Positions 33,791 through 45,742 are shown, counted from the first letter of the stretch. The stretch: 64,000 bases of DNA from Lunularia cruciata (GCA_948567375.1 OX419755.1:40429001-40493000); one strand, 5' to 3'. Numbers and translations: made by a program. The notes: generated from the sequence alone by a model not told the origin.

Positions 33791-33820
33791 CTCCGTTTGT
33801 GGTGACATAAGTCCCTCCCT
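33791..33820 (-). pseudogene. rbcL: Plastid rbcL start with its leader, fragment
   Basis: Minus strand: AGGGAGGGACTT (33820-33809), the well-known rbcL leader with Shine-Dalgarno-like GGAGG, directly followed by ATGTCACCACAAACGGAG (33808-33791), coding M-S-P-Q-T-E, the invariant start of the Rubisco large subunit. After six codons the sequence departs entirely from rbcL, so only the junction fragment is present. Confidence 0.65.
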
Positions 33821-34102
33821 ACAAATCAGGGTTTGATGGGAAGACCTTGATGGGGTCTTCCCATCCTTCATTTATCCTACGCGGTCGCCTTTCTCTTCAA
33901 ATCAAGGTTTAGCACAATTTCTCAAAAGAGGTTTTTACAGGATCCTTTGCTTCAGACGAGTCGATAACCCGCCGGGAACTTGTACGGGACTCTGGTGGTA
34001 TACCCCGGTCGGCGACATAAGCAATAAGTACCAACTAGATTTAGTTACTCCAGGCAATAAACATGCAACGGCCATTTATGGAAATTCTTTTGAAATAATT
34101 CA

Positions 34103-34252
<150 letters not shown>

Positions 34253-34420
34253 TTACATACATACGGGGTGCGGGTTGGAAGAAGAAAAGGTCTCGCCATG
34301 GAGTTTCGATCAAGTTCCTTACTATTAGTGAGCTCCATATCCATAATAGGTGTTTCATAGAAAATAAGGGATACCAAGTTTTCGGTTCTCACTCTGTAAT
34401 GCATTAATTACACATTAGGG

Positions 34421-34958
34421 TAGTAATTAATAAAGTGTGTAGTTTAGGTTAGGGTGAAAGGGGTGGCCGCTGAAGGGGCCACGAAGATAGGTGATGTACG
34501 AGAGAGAACAATGATAGGTGGAGCCACAAAGATACGTGATGCACGAGAGAACAAGATGAACCGCACGAGAGGACGAGAAGGAGAAAATTGATTTAGAATA
34601 GCAAAAGATTAGTGCTTGTTGTGAGAAGAGGGGGAGATTTTTTTTTGAAGTGGGAAGATTAGTGCGGGTTGTGTGAAGTGCAAAGATTCTGAATTTCATC
34701 ACTTAAAAATTCATTGTTCAACTAGTTTGGAATGTAATCTTTATCTTCCTAGTTTGAAGATTCTCAATTTCATTACTTAAAAACTAGTTTTGAATGTAAT
34801 TCTTATCTTGTGAGCTTTTTCATTATGCAAGTACCATCTTTGAAGTGAGAAGAGTAGAGCATGCCCGATCAAGTGTTATTTTTGGTGATTAAAGAATTGA
34901 GGAGGGTAGAGTTATTTTTGTTGATAGAACAATAGAGGAGGACAAAGTCTAGTATAAC
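34421..34958. other. Unassigned sequence left of the DNA transposon
   Basis: No gene. Two imperfect repeats of a GGTGATGTACGAGAGAGAAC / CGTGATGCACGAGAGAAC type lie near 34490-34555, and a TTCTCAATTTCATTACTTAA-type word is repeated near 34687-34780. The left terminal repeat of the Harbinger element may lie here but I cannot define it. Confidence 0.35.
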
Positions 34959-36415
34959 ATGCTGAGAGGGAGCACTCATGGAGAATTAATTCAAAACATA
35001 AGGAAATGTATACAATGGTGTATACAATTAGATTTGGAGATCTTGATGCAAAGACTAGAAGATGAAGATGAAGATGGAGAACTTGATTTAGATATGCTAG
35101 AATTTTTTGTTAGTGAGTGGGAGTTTGCACATATGCATAGATACCTTGAACCTCGAGTTACTTATCCTTGTAGTCAAGGATTTGTGATAAAGTATTTTAG
35201 AAATCTAGAGCTAAGGCCTTTTGACAACTTATTAGAATTTTTCAACCTTGGTAGATTTGATTAGAACACACCTTATTTTTGAAAAGACCTACCACAGGAG
35301 CAAACACTAGTGTGGCTTGAAGTAGCTTTAGTACTTGATAGATTTGGGCATCAAGGTAATGGAGCATGTATTGCAAGGAGGTTAAACATTTGGGGCATTA
35401 GTGCAAGTTCAACAATTGCCTTTATTGACCAAGTTATGATTGCCATATTAGATTTGATGAGTAGTCAAGTTGCATGGCTTGAGCACAAGGAGAGGAGAAG
35501 GATATTTGCCTTTTTTGCACAAAAGGGTTTCATTGGTTGTGTTGGTTTGGTAGATGGAACATTGTTTCCTCTTGCAGCTTGACCCACAATGGATGGAGAA
35601 ATATATTTCAGTAGAAAGGGTTCATATTCCATAAACGGGTCAAGTAATTTGCGATGATAAAAGGAGAATTATACATTTTATAGGAGGTAAATGTTCTATA
35701 TTTTGTTTTGTTCCCTTGTTGTATTTATTAGCATGGGTGCTCCTCTTTGTACATTTGCATGATTTTATTATTGCATGACTGCATTAAAGGTTTGTAGTTG
35801 GTTTCTTTATTAGCATTGGTGCTCCTATATGTACATTCCCATGATTTTATTATTGCATGACTGAATTTAAGGTTTGTGGTTGGGTTTTTTATCCGAAGGA
35901 ACGCCAGGATCATGTCACGACATGACTTGTTTGAAAAAATAGTCACTCTAGAATGATTTGAACCAAAGAGGGGGGTGTCGTAGTTTTGAGTCCAAAGAGT
36001 AGCTTTTAGATGATTCTGGTTATGTACCCACACATCACCTTGTTCTCGTGTTCAAGCAGGTCCAAACTAAGGACAACCAAAGGTTCAAAAATATTTGGCA
36101 AAGGCAAGGGTGATAAATGAGCATTGCATAGGAGTATTAAAAGCTAGATAGCATTCTCTTTGTGAGCTTAGAGTGCAACTTGAAGATAATAATAGAAATG
36201 CACATTTGTTAGAGTGGGTTTTAGTTTGTATTATTTTACATAACTACTTAATCAATAGGTGTGACGTTTGGTCAGAGGATGATGGCGGATTTACAGAGGA
36301 AACTCAAATAAATTCAAATATGACTTATAATGTGATAGGGGTTGGTAGAGAAGAAAGTGGGTCCAGGGTGATGAAACAATGCCTTGCTCATCATGTAGAT
36401 CATATATTGGAATGA
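34959..36415 (+). pseudogene. PIF/Harbinger-type transposase (HARBI1-like nuclease), broken
   Basis: Three parts. 34959-35264 and 35310-35582 are in one frame separated by stops; the second contains VALVLDRFGHQGNGACIARR and the first catalytic Asp block GFIGCVGLVDGTLFPL. After a stop and frameshift come DGEIYFSRKGSYSIN and QVICDDKRRIIHFIGG (35590-35690), the DDE nuclease region of the DDE_Tnp_4 family. The C-terminal part resumes at 36090-36285 with LAKARVINEHCIGVLKAR, then LLEWVLVCIILHNYLI. The middle (second Asp region) is replaced by about 370 bp starting GGTAAATG and ending TTCAAGCAG, which could be an intron. No terminal inverted repeats found. Confidence 0.8.
35723..35883 (+). repeat. 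Tandem duplication of about 80 bp inside the transposase gap
   Basis: Two adjacent copies (about 35723-35801 and 35806-35883) share TTTATTAGCAT, GGTGCTCCT, TGTACATT and ATGATTTTATTATTGCATGACTG-like blocks in order with a few changes. It lies in the putative intron of the transposase and is non-coding. Confidence 0.85.
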
Positions 36416-37962
36416 AATGAGATCATGTTTCTATACAATAAAAATATCATTATTCTAATTTTACATATTTTTTATGTAATGTTTTTGTATTTCTTCTATA
36501 GTTTTAAAAACATTTTCATATGTTGCTGCCTTGACAAACTCCAAGATTTCAAAATTTATTTTGTTTTTGGATTTGAAATAAGAATGCAAGATTGTGATCA
36601 CACCTATGGACACTTAGTGGCACTTGATGATGCCCAGCCCAAGGTACACTCAAAGTAGTTGCGTATTGTGAGATGATGCCTAAAACACTAGAAGTTGCTG
36701 GATGGCGCTGGCTGATGCCCAAAGTGCTATAAAAAACTCATTGGATGGCGTTGGGAGATGTTGGTGTATTTTGGCATGGTGGTTGGTAGGGGTGGTGCTG
36801 GTTGGGACTCACTTGTAGATGTTGGGGGGATGATGGGAGCCACTAGTACAAGTGTATTTAGATGGGTATCATCCATTGGTGCTTGAAGTCGCTTGGCTGT
36901 TACCGCATGATGGCACTTAGGGAAGCCCAAAGGCACTCCTCTTATATAATAGTTGGGTGTACCAATTGGCAAGTTGGTGGGTGTGCCGGTTGGCGAGGTG
37001 GCATGACGCATGTTGTTGCTCATGATTTGTATATTTTCTCATCAACCTATTTTCTTCTTTGTGGAATACTCATTTAGTGAATGTAGTTTGTCAAGTAGGG
37101 GCTATATAAACCCTACTCCTTGTAGGTAGACTTCACATTTGAGCATTTTTGGAAGTTTAGGAGCAATTCAACATAGTTTCAAGAGCAATTCAGCTTAGTG
37201 AATTTTGAAGAGTTCAGCAATTCAAAAGTTTTGAAAGGGTGTACCATTTGGGGTCCCAAGTTTTCTCTAAGTAGTGGTGCAGAACAACAAGGTTCAAGAG
37301 TGTGGTGTGGTGGAGTTCAGACAGAGAGATTTTAATTTTGAGACAAGATTTCACAATTGTACTTTTGGGACCAGGATTTGGGTCTGAGTAGAAGGGTTTA
37401 GGAGAGGTTTGGGAGCCGTTTTTGAGAGTAGTAGTAGTATTTTGTGAAAGGTGAGAGTACTACAACAAGCAAGGAGCCCAAGAGCAAGGAGCCCATGAAT
37501 TTTGAGTGTCAAATTCCTTCATTCTTCCATTTTAGCTCCTACATTTCCTATATTCCCCATGGCAGAAATTTGGGCTATGAAAAGATTGTTGACGGTGAGG
37601 ACATGAAGAATACTCAAGATGGAGATTGGGTTATCGGATACCGCACAACTCAACACCCTGAAAACTTCATAAAATGGTGCTAGATGGAAAAACATCAAAT
37701 CCAAATAGCGGTGGCAAGAATCAGGGAGGTTGATCTTGATGTATTTGGCCTCAAAATCACACTGGGACAACATTACCCACATCTCAAGGTATTTCTCTTT
37801 CTGTCCTCACATGTTTGCTCTAGTTTTCAGAAGTTTTGAAAAGTTTTTTGTGCTTTTTTCCCCTCAATTTTTAATGTCTATGGGCGCCATCCAGTGTTGA
37901 TTAGCGCTGCCTTGTAGTGCCTCCCTATGCCACCCCGTAGTGCCTCCTCATGCATCACTACA
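36416..37962. other. Unassigned, LTR-like region between Harbinger and the family A array
   Basis: Contains a good TATA context (GCTATATAAACCC near 37100-37112) and repeated GGATGGCG(C/T)TGG words (36699-36752). Frames such as 36425-36658, 37444-37683 and their minus-strand shadows show no known domain. It could be the LTR and leader of another retroelement family; there is no second copy here to define ends. Confidence 0.35.
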
Positions 37963-38687
37963 TGTAATACCAAGAGCTAGCCATATGATCTAGATGTGAA
38001 ATTTGGTTTGGTAACATCTAGAATGATGTTATACATGATGGATAAAATATATCAGATAGAAGTATCACCAAAGAGTACTCCTACTAATAGGGAAAAAACT
38101 AAAATATACTTGAAAACCTTAGAACCAATAGCTAAACATATGATTTAAAGGTGAGAATTGGTTTGGTAACATCTTGAAGATGTTACATATGATGGACTAA
38201 TAGATTAGAAAGAGGTATCACCAAAAGGAGACTTCTACTAATAGAGTAGGAACCAAAATATCCTTGATCTTTGAAGGCAATTTTGGAGGCCTTAACGGAT
38301 GAATTAGACAAAAAATGTGCAAATTCTCTCCCAAAAGAGGAAAGGTTGGACTTCTTCCCTTGGTTTGAATCGTCAAGAGCTTTCCAACGGTACCTCACCT
38401 ATGCAATTTTGAGATTCCTACAAGAAGATTCCCTAAAAGATTCCTTTTGGTCAAAGCTTGTTTGACCAACCAGATAGGACCAGGACCAACATGTCACCCA
38501 TCCAAGTAAGTAATCCAAGGGTGGATCTTGTTGACATGTCACTTATCTATGTGCCTAATCTTATGGTAGAGCTTCCTTGGAGAAGATCTGTATAATAAAG
38601 AGAAGTTGCTCCTTTGGGGCATCGGAGTTTGAGTGTGAAACTTATGTTTGTACATATGTGTTTCCCTGCTATCCATGCAACATTAAA
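37963..38687 (+). repeat. Family A LTR 1 of the array (5' LTR of A3)
   Basis: Begins TGTAATACCAAGAGCTAGCC and runs about 725 bp to just before the primer site. It holds two imperfect tandem blocks of about 150 bp (near 37985-38130 and 38148-38275), each with GGTTTGGTAACATCT, a GATGTTA word, TCACCAAA and ACT(T/C)CTACTAATAG. The final bases differ from the usual GAGTATTACA end of this family. Confidence 0.88.
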
Positions 38688-38688
38688 A

Positions 38689-38700
38689 TGGTATCAGAGC
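38689..38700 (+). other. A3 primer-binding site (Met-tRNA type)
   Basis: TGGTATCAGAGC, the exact initiator-Met tRNA 3' complement used by many plant Ty3/gypsy and copia elements, immediately inside the LTR. Confidence 0.9.
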
Positions 38701-39283
38701 AGGTGCTTCAATCCAAGAGAGTGGATCACCCCTCTTGGAAGAACATGGGCTACTAAGATTGAGTAGTTTTGGAGTGAAAACCCACATAGAAATTGATAGG
38801 ATAGGAGTATTTTAGAAAGAGGATGGGATAGAAGCTCATGGAGGACAATTTCCTACACCCTATTTTCAGTTTCTCAATCCATTTCACATCAAGGTCATGT
38901 ACATTCAGCAAGAGCAAGTGAAAGTATACCTCATTTACCATTTTGGAGCAGAGTTCATGGACATAGTGATGAATTCTCCAAACCCGATGATTTTGCTTGT
39001 AAGGGTTTACAATAAAGAGTGGCATTTGAGAATCTACATTTTGTTGTGATGGATTTGAATGCCTTAAATCCTCTCCCTTTAAACACTCAAGTAGAAATTT
39101 GTTATGTAGTGAGACCAAAAGTGATGTTTAGAGATTTCATGGTCAAGAATTTTGGTGAGGAATATTATCAATGAGTGATAGCTTTGGAGGTCCTAGTGGT
39201 AGTCCCAATAGTTTTTGCGCCCTCTAGAGTGATCATATTAACTCTCTATTGAAGTAGATATTAGCAATTGAGTGTTGTAGGAA

Positions 39284-41055
39284 CAATGGATCCGTAGTTG
39301 TAAAAGCTAGTGCAAGGAATGCAGGGGATGTTGAACAAATTTTGAGAGGTTAAGATAACCATGGAGGCATTACAAAGTCAAGTTTAGACCCTTAGGAATG
39401 ATCAAGCAATGCAAGAAGAAGAGTTGTCTTAAATTCCAATACCTACGATTGAAGTACTTGGAGAGGCACTTGTACCTATGAACCTAATCAATGATGAAGC
39501 CTCATTGCTACTCCCAATGAAGAAGACCTGCAACATCAAGCCTTACAAGGAACAATGTATGAAGGGAGTAGTGGAGAACTGGATCTTGAGAATGAATTGA
39601 TATTTCCGATTAATCTCAACAAAGATCACCAAGCATGCTGCATGTGTGTTTGCATGTGGGTACTTGACTGATAAGCCCTCACATGGTATGATGCTTGGGA
39701 ATGATCCATGTTGGTAGACAAAAGGGAGGCAATGTGGACAGCAATGCAAGAACAATTGTTGAAGAATTTCTAGTCGGTGGATTCCGTACAGATGGCCTGG
39801 ATCCGACTATGGGGATTGAAACCAAAGAACAACATACAAGAGTATGTGGAGGCATTTTTGGATCTACAAGTCATAATAACCAACATGAGTCCAGCAGAGG
39901 TCTTGACAATTTCAAACAAGGGTTGAAGGAGCAGATTTGCCAAGAAGTCATGGTACAAAATCCTTGTATGGTATTTGAAGCCATTGCTTGTGCACAAAGA
40001 ATAGCAAGGGCATTGGGTGGAGGTGAAAGAGGAGTTCCACCTCAACATTACTCAAGCAAAAATGCCACACATGGGTGGACTTGTGAGCCGGCCGGTCTCT
40101 CACTCAAGATGAACCTTTGATAGCTATTATGGTAGTGTACCATGGACTAAGAAGGCAAGGAATCCCAACTCCATCATACTCCTCCAAGGCTAACACTCCA
40201 AGACTCAAGTCATTGCTCACTAGAGAACTCAATGAGAGAGATAGTTACAAATGAAAGGATGATGAGTACCTCCTCACCCCTTGTTTATATATTTGTGAAA
40301 TAGTTACACACAAAGTTACTAATTACCATAGTAACTCAAGTTACTAGACTAAAAGTCAAGTAAAGTCAAAAAGTAGAAGGGAGTATCCATTCACATGGGC
40401 ATATTCCACTAGCATGTGATCTTATCTTGACAAACCACTAAGTCAAGGATTCCTTCACATGGGCCATCTTTGGATTATAGAAGAATCCAAAACAAAAGGC
40501 TTGTGGGCCCAAGGGTTCTCAACACTTTCCTGAAAGCCAAACACCTAGGAATAATACCAAGTCAACACACTAGAATCCAAAATAGTGGTGCTCACCTCCT
40601 CTAAAGTAAGGTCTCCTCTATCTTAGCTATGACTAACCCTAGCTAATCATGACTAATGTAGAACCATCATTTATCTCTATATAAATAATATCTCTCAAGT
40701 ACTTGTAATACCAAGTTAAATATCACAATACCACATACATGCACAAATGGGTGTTACAGACCAGTACCGATGGAACTTGGCAACCTTTGGTTTGAAGACC
40801 AAGGAGCACAAACAATTCAAGGAGAGAAGGGATGGGTAGAAGAATGGAGAGATGGAGTTCCATGAGGAGAAGAAACTCAAGGACAAGAACATAGTTTTTA
40901 CAATTATGGCCGTATTGAGCACATATCTACCAATTGTTGTGCTCGTTTCCCTAGAGGCCCTCAACCTTCATTTAGGCAATATTTGAATAACATGGAGAGA
41001 TGCATTGAAGAGGAAGAGGTTGAAATCACCTTAGAGAACAAAGATTGCCAATAAA
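39284..41055 (+). pseudogene. A3 gag, interrupted by a family C solo LTR
   Basis: It starts at an MDP codon run near 39287 and continues through NIKPYKEQCMKGVVENWI (about 39531), an IQEYVEAFLDLQV block (about 39832) and FKQGLKEQICQEVMVQNP (about 39910). It is split at 40082 and resumes at 40763 with a degraded zinc knuckle YNYGRIEHISTNCCARFPRG (about 40900; the first two Cys are Tyr and Tyr/Asn). It ends near LENKDCQ at 41055, where sequence jumps directly to the end of RT, showing deletion of protease and most of RT. Confidence 0.75.
40082..40758 (-). repeat. Family C solo LTR in A3 gag (minus orientation)
   Basis: The plus strand begins TGTGAGCCGGCC and ends ATGGGTGTTACA, the reverse of family C LTR ends. 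It interrupts A3 gag between GGTGGACT and AGTACCGATGG, contiguous in the homologous A2 gag. Flanks GACT (40078-40081) and GACC (40759-40762) form a 4-bp duplication with one change. No internal sequence. Confidence 0.92.
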
Positions 41056-41061
41056 TCTAGA

Positions 41062-41986
41062 TTTACAAGAAGTCCTCCAAATTCTAAGATAGAATCAATT
41101 GTATACCAAAATCTCAAAGTGCAAGTTTGGAAAATGTAAAGTAGACTACTTGGGCATAGTTTAAATGTAGAGGGTATTCAAGTATTGAAAGATAAAATAG
41201 AGGTCATTCAAATATGGAGTGTCCCAAAAGATCAGACTCAACTCAAGAGCTTCTTGAGTTTGATAGGATTCTATCTCGATTTGTCCAAGAATTCTCCAAG
41301 GTTGCACATCCTTTAACAACACTATTAGGCAAGGGGAAGAAGTGGACATGGAGAACTGTACAAGAGTTGGCCCTTCAAGAATTGAAAGCCGCTTTGCTAT
41401 ATACACCAATCTTGAAGTGGTATGACCCAGAATGTCCAATCAAGTTGGCTAAAGATGCATCAAGCATAGCAATAGGAGCAGTCCTACAACAAGAATGACA
41501 TGATGGGTGGCATCCAATTGCATATTTCTCTCAAAAGTTGTTTCTAGTATAGTGCAACTATCACGCCATAGAACAAGAAGATCTTGCCATTGTCCTTGCA
41601 ATCAAGCATTGGAAGCACTATCTAGGCAAGAAGGCATTTGTAGTAGAGATAGACCACAAAGCTCTAGTCTACCTCAAGACATAGAAAGATCTATCTAGTT
41701 GCTAGATTTGGTGGGCAGAGTGGCAACAATGCTTCAACATGACAATCACCTATATGGAAGGTAAGAAGCAACTTGCAAATGCATTCACATGCATGCCAAT
41801 GGAAAACAATTTGGTGCCAAAGGTCAAGATTGACCCTAAATTTTGGCCAAAGATTCTAGCTACTACAAAAACTAATCCACAGATTGTAGGAGCGCAATAA
41901 TTCAAAGGTATCACCAACACCCAAGGACTCACCTTTTGTGATGGCAGATTATGGATCCCAAATGTCCCAAAATTATGCACCACCAT
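41062..41986 (+). pseudogene. A3 RT tail and RNase H
   Basis: It begins in the RT connection (LQEVLQIL-type, QLYTKISKCKFGK) and continues into RNase [47 protein letters not shown] (first catalytic Asp), IAIGAVLQQE, then VVEIDHKALVYL and a degraded ITYMEGKKQLANAFTCMP end. Several stops (after 41498, near 41683). RNase H would remove RNA from the RNA-DNA hybrid. Confidence 0.78.
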
Positions 41987-42830
41987 TCTAGTGGAATGTC
42001 ATGATTTGGCCATTGCAGGTCATGTTAGAGTGGACAAGACCTTGGATGCAATCCAACGCCATTACTGTTGGCCCAAGATGAGCAACGACGTGACGGACTA
42101 CATGCGCAACTGCCTAGTTTATCAATTGAACAAAGTTTCTAATCAAGCTCTTGTAGGGCTTCTTCAACCTCTTCCCACTCCTACACAACATTGGGAACAA
42201 GTGAGTATGGATCTTGTCTATGAATTACATAAGACCGCCTCAAGATTTGACTCCATTGTGGTCTTTGTGGGCCGGCTCAACAAAATGATTCATGTACGCC
42301 CTACTACCAAGGATTTGACTACTCTATAACTAGCTCAATTATACTTAGATGCAATCTTCTCTCACCATAGCTTGTCTTGCGTAATGATCACCAATAGAGG
42401 CACTCAATTCACTAGTTTTTTTTGGCAATCACTTTTTTGGTTTCTTCAAAACCAAGTTTGCCGTGTCCACAACTTACCACCCACAAATAAATGGACAAAT
42501 AGAGCGGGCTAATCGCATTATTGAAGACATGTTGCACAACTTCACCTTAGAGGAGCAAGAGAGGTGGGATACCCTACTCCCATTGGTGGAATTTGCTGAC
42601 AACAATTTGGTGAATGCATCCACCCATGTTACTCCAATCTTCCTCATGTATGGTGAGCATCCATTCACACCTTCTAGCTTGATGAAGATCCATCCGGTGG
42701 CTACCAAGGTCGATGCAATCAAGACATTTGTTTCTAGAATCCAACAAGGTTTAGAGAGTACCAAGCATAGATTGCAGATTGCACAAAATCAACAGAAGTA
42801 GTATGCCGATGCATACCATAGGTACATGGA
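41987..42830 (+). pseudogene. A3 integrase (N-terminal and core), cut by element C1
   Basis: HHCC zinc-binding domain with CHDLAIAGHVRVDKTLD and YMRNCLVYQ (second Cys is Tyr). Core: SMDLVYELHKT (first Asp), then the MITNRGTQFTS block, where the second catalytic Asp reads Asn, and YHPQINGQIERANRIIEDML with the catalytic Glu. Then WDTLLPLVEFADNN and YGEHPFTPSSLM. It is interrupted by element C1 at 42835 and continues at 50521. Confidence 0.82.
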
Positions 42831-42834
42831 GTTC

Positions 42835-43526
42835 TGTAATACCCATTTGTGCATGTGTGTGGTATTGTGATAATTTAGCTTGGTATTACAAGTACTTGAG
42901 AGATATTATTTATATAAAGATAAATGATGCTTCTACATTAGTCATGATTAGCTAGAGTTAGTCATATCTAAGACAGAAGGGACCTTACTTTAGAGGAGGT
43001 GGAAAAGATGAGCACCACTATTTTGGATTCTAGTGTGTTGACTTGGTATTATTCCTAGGTGTTTGGCTTTGAGGAAAGTGTTGAGAACTCTTGGGCCCGC
43101 AAGCCTTTTTGTTTTGGATTCTTCTATAGTCCAAGGATAGCCAATGTGAAGAAATCCTTGACTTAGTGGTTGGGTCAAGATAAGATCACATGCTAGTGGA
43201 ATATGCCCATGTGAATGGATATTCCTTTCTACTTTTTGACTTTACTTGACTTTTAGTCTAGTAACTTGAGTTACTCTAGTAATTAGTAACTTTGGTATGT
43301 AAATATTTCACAAGTATATAAACAAGGGGTGAGGAGGTACTCATCATCCTTTCATTTGCAACTATTTGTCTCTCATTAAGTTCTCTAGTGAGCAATGTCT
43401 TGAGTCTTGGAGTGTTAGCCTTGGAGGAGCATGATGGAGTTGGGGTTCCTTGCCTTCTTAGTCCATGGTGTGCTACCATAATAGCCATCAGAGGTTCATC
43501 TTGAGTGAGAGACAGGCCGGCTTACA
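42835..43526 (+). repeat. C1 5' LTR
   Basis: TGTAATACCCATTTGTGCAT to GGCCGGCTTACA, 692 bp. TATA box TATATAA near 43316-43322, about 200 bp before the LTR end, gives a U3 of about 480 bp. It contains a run of GTAAC/GTTAC words (43260-43300) upstream of the TATA. Confidence 0.95.
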
Positions 43527-43530
43527 TTTT

Positions 43531-43548
43531 TGGTTTCATTGCCGGGAC
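43531..43548 (+). other. C1 primer-binding site, Asp-tRNA type
   Basis: TGGTTTCATTGCCGGGAC lies 4 bases inside the LTR. It resembles the tRNA-Asp 3' complement (TGGCGCCGTTGCCGGGGA), used by some plant Ty3/gypsy lineages, with several changes. The better-kept C2 site reads TGGTTCCGTTGCCGGGAC. Confidence 0.6.
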
Positions 43549-43567
43549 CTCTCTAGAAGGTAAGATA

Positions 43568-43738
43568 ATGTTTTGTGTTCAATTTTACATTAGGCAGAAG
43601 GAGGCTATGAGAGCTCACTTGGAGAGAACATTAGGAGAGGAGAGGGCTGAACTTATGTTAGAGAACAAAGATCTATTTTTATACCCTTTTGTTCATTATG
43701 ATGTCTTTGAAGTGATTTTGTTCATCTTGTACACATGA
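43568..43738 (+). CDS. C1 small leader ORF (56 aa), unknown function
   Basis: Open frame MFCVQFYIRQKEAMRAHLER then a Glu-rich middle and a hydrophobic YDVFEVILFILYT end. The same 56-codon frame is kept in C2 at 57539-57709 with mostly conservative changes, suggesting it was translated in their recent ancestor. The frame stays open upstream through the primer site. A splice-donor-like AAGGTAAGA lies just before the ATG. I recognise no family. Confidence 0.45.
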   Translation: MFCVQFYIRQKEAMRAHLERTLGEERAELMLENKDLFLYPFVHYDVFEVILFILYT

Positions 43739-44385
43739 GAAGATTTGGAAAGATTGTGTGAGGTGGATTGCAGATTTTGGGGATTAAGGTGGTTTTGGGA
43801 AAAATATCAAGTTTGAGATTTGAACTTGAATTTTCTTAACATGATAGCTTAGGTTGTCCTCCAATTAGCACACTTGGAATTATTGTGAGATCTAATTGAG
43901 CATTAGGCTAGAATTTTTGAAAGTTGATAGGGTAAACTGTTCCCACAACTGCATGCTCTTTGGAAAATTGTATAGAGTCTGCCATTTCTTCAATTTTCAG
44001 TGGATTGTTGTGAAAATTTCCAAGAAAATTTAGTTTGTTATATCCTATCTTCTGACACAAAAATTAGAGAGATATTATTCTTTAGCAAGGAGTTATGGGT
44101 TTCTGAAGTGAGGGGGGGTGGTTTTCAGACCAAATCTGAAATATGTGTGCTGAATAGAAAGGTGTCTAGGCCAAGTGGCTTGATGAAAAGATCTGAAATT
44201 ATGCAAGGAGATACAACCTGGAGTTGTTATCAAGTGTGAAAAATTTCGAAGGATTTTCACATACTGGTTGAGAGATTTAAGTGAAATTATGAGGAAGGGT
44301 CAATTCTACAAAGTTGAGATCTCATGCATGAGGACTTTGAGAGCAACAAAAAGCATGTTTGAGTGTTTAGATTCATCTTAGGAAC

Positions 44386-44856
44386 ATGGAAGGTCATCAA
44401 GAGTGGAAATTGAGACTAAGAAAGGTTCCCAAAGGGTTTGAGGTGATTTTAGGGGTGGATTTGAGAAAAGAGAGTTTACAATAGAATTTGAAGAGAGCGT
44501 TGAGAGGATCCAAAAACCTAGCTTTTGGAGGAAAGAGTGAGTCTAAGTGCTTTCTATGTGAAGAGAAGAGACATAAGGCAAGTTCATGTCCATTGACCTT
44601 TGAGAGCAAGAGATTGAGGGAAAAGAGAGGCTTACTTGACTTGGGTTTGCATGTTGGACCTTCTTCACCAAGATTGTGAGAGAAAAGATCTAAGACCAAG
44701 GAGTTGTGTGAGGTTTGTGGAGTGGAAGGACTTCCAAAAGGACATGAGTGTAGTGGAGTAAAAGCACTTTTGGAGACTTTGGTGAAGAATCTTGGAGAGA
44801 GTCTTAGTACAACTACAGAAATACTACCACCTTCATCAACTAGTTCTCAAGATTAG
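44386..44856 (+). pseudogene. C1 upstream zinc-finger ORF, broken
   Basis: Homologous to the intact C2 ORF at 58357-58830. The start MEGHQEWKLRLRKVPKGFE is kept, but one base is missing near 44467 and a TGA interrupts near 44679. The CCHC motif CFLCEEKRHKASSC survives in the piece 44488-44679. Confidence 0.75.
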
Positions 44857-45085
44857 TGATGGAGATAATCTTTCAACTTATGGATAAACTATCCATGAGA
44901 GTTAGATTAATATGCACTCTAGGATTTGATATTGCTATAGAAATCTTGGAGCAACCTGAACCTTTTGTGTTCCCTAGGGTGGATTATTCTCAAATGGTGT
45001 TAGTCATGTACATACTCTATTAGTTATAGAGTGAGAGAAAGAAAAGAAAAAAATTGAGAGAAAAGAAAGATAGTGAAGGGTTAAG

Positions 45086-45742
45086 ATGGGGAAACTTCCA
45101 GTTTTCTTTGGCAAGGATAGAGAAGATGCAAAGGTCTTTGTGAGAGACTTCAAGAGAGCTTGCATAGGAAACAATGAGAGGAGGAATAATGAGTGGGCCT
45201 CATTATTACCAAATTTCTTTGAAGATGCAGCACTAACATGGTATGAGTCAAAATACCAAATGAGAGAGAGGAGAGATTGGAAAGAAGAGTCTTGGGAGAC
45301 TTTGACTTCAGCACTCATTGAGAACTTTCTTCCCAATGAGAGTTATGAGAGATTGATGAGTGAGGTTACATTTCTCAAACAAGGAGATGGAGAGAAAGTG
45401 AGAGTCTATGTGAAAAGAGTGGAAAAGTTAGAGTTTAGATTTTGCATAGTATTAAGGAAGAGTTGGGATGATGTGGAGACAACAATGATTGGCATAGGAG
45501 CCATGCTCACCAAGAATTTTGTGAGAGGGTTGAGACCACAAATTAGAAGCAAGGTGAGATATGAGAAACCTTCTTCCAAGGTTGAAGCTATCAAGATTGC
45601 AATTTGTATGGAGGAGAGTTTGGAAGGGGATGAGAGTGATTTGGTGGTGAAGGAGGTTGTGCATCCTCCTCAAGGCTACAAGTATGGTGGAAATTCTGAT
45701 ACTTTGGTGGCAAAGGTTGCACCACAAGAAGTCAGAATGTAG
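45086..45742 (+). pseudogene. C1 gag, with an internal deletion
   Basis: 218 codons from MGKLPVFFGKD with the capsid-like FVRDFKRACIGNNERR, WASLLPNFFEDAALTWYES and FLKQGDGEKVRVYVKRVEKL blocks. Relative to C2 (59067-60014) about 113 bp are missing after 45727, so the frame is lost just before the zinc knuckle. The knuckle (CFGCRGRGHIQRNC, about 45820-45861) is present in another frame, followed by a TGA near 45891, and in this copy it is in frame with pol. Confidence 0.82.

Noticed and set aside
33791-33820. A functional nuclear or plastid rbcL gene
   Set aside because: Only six codons match; the sequence then departs completely.
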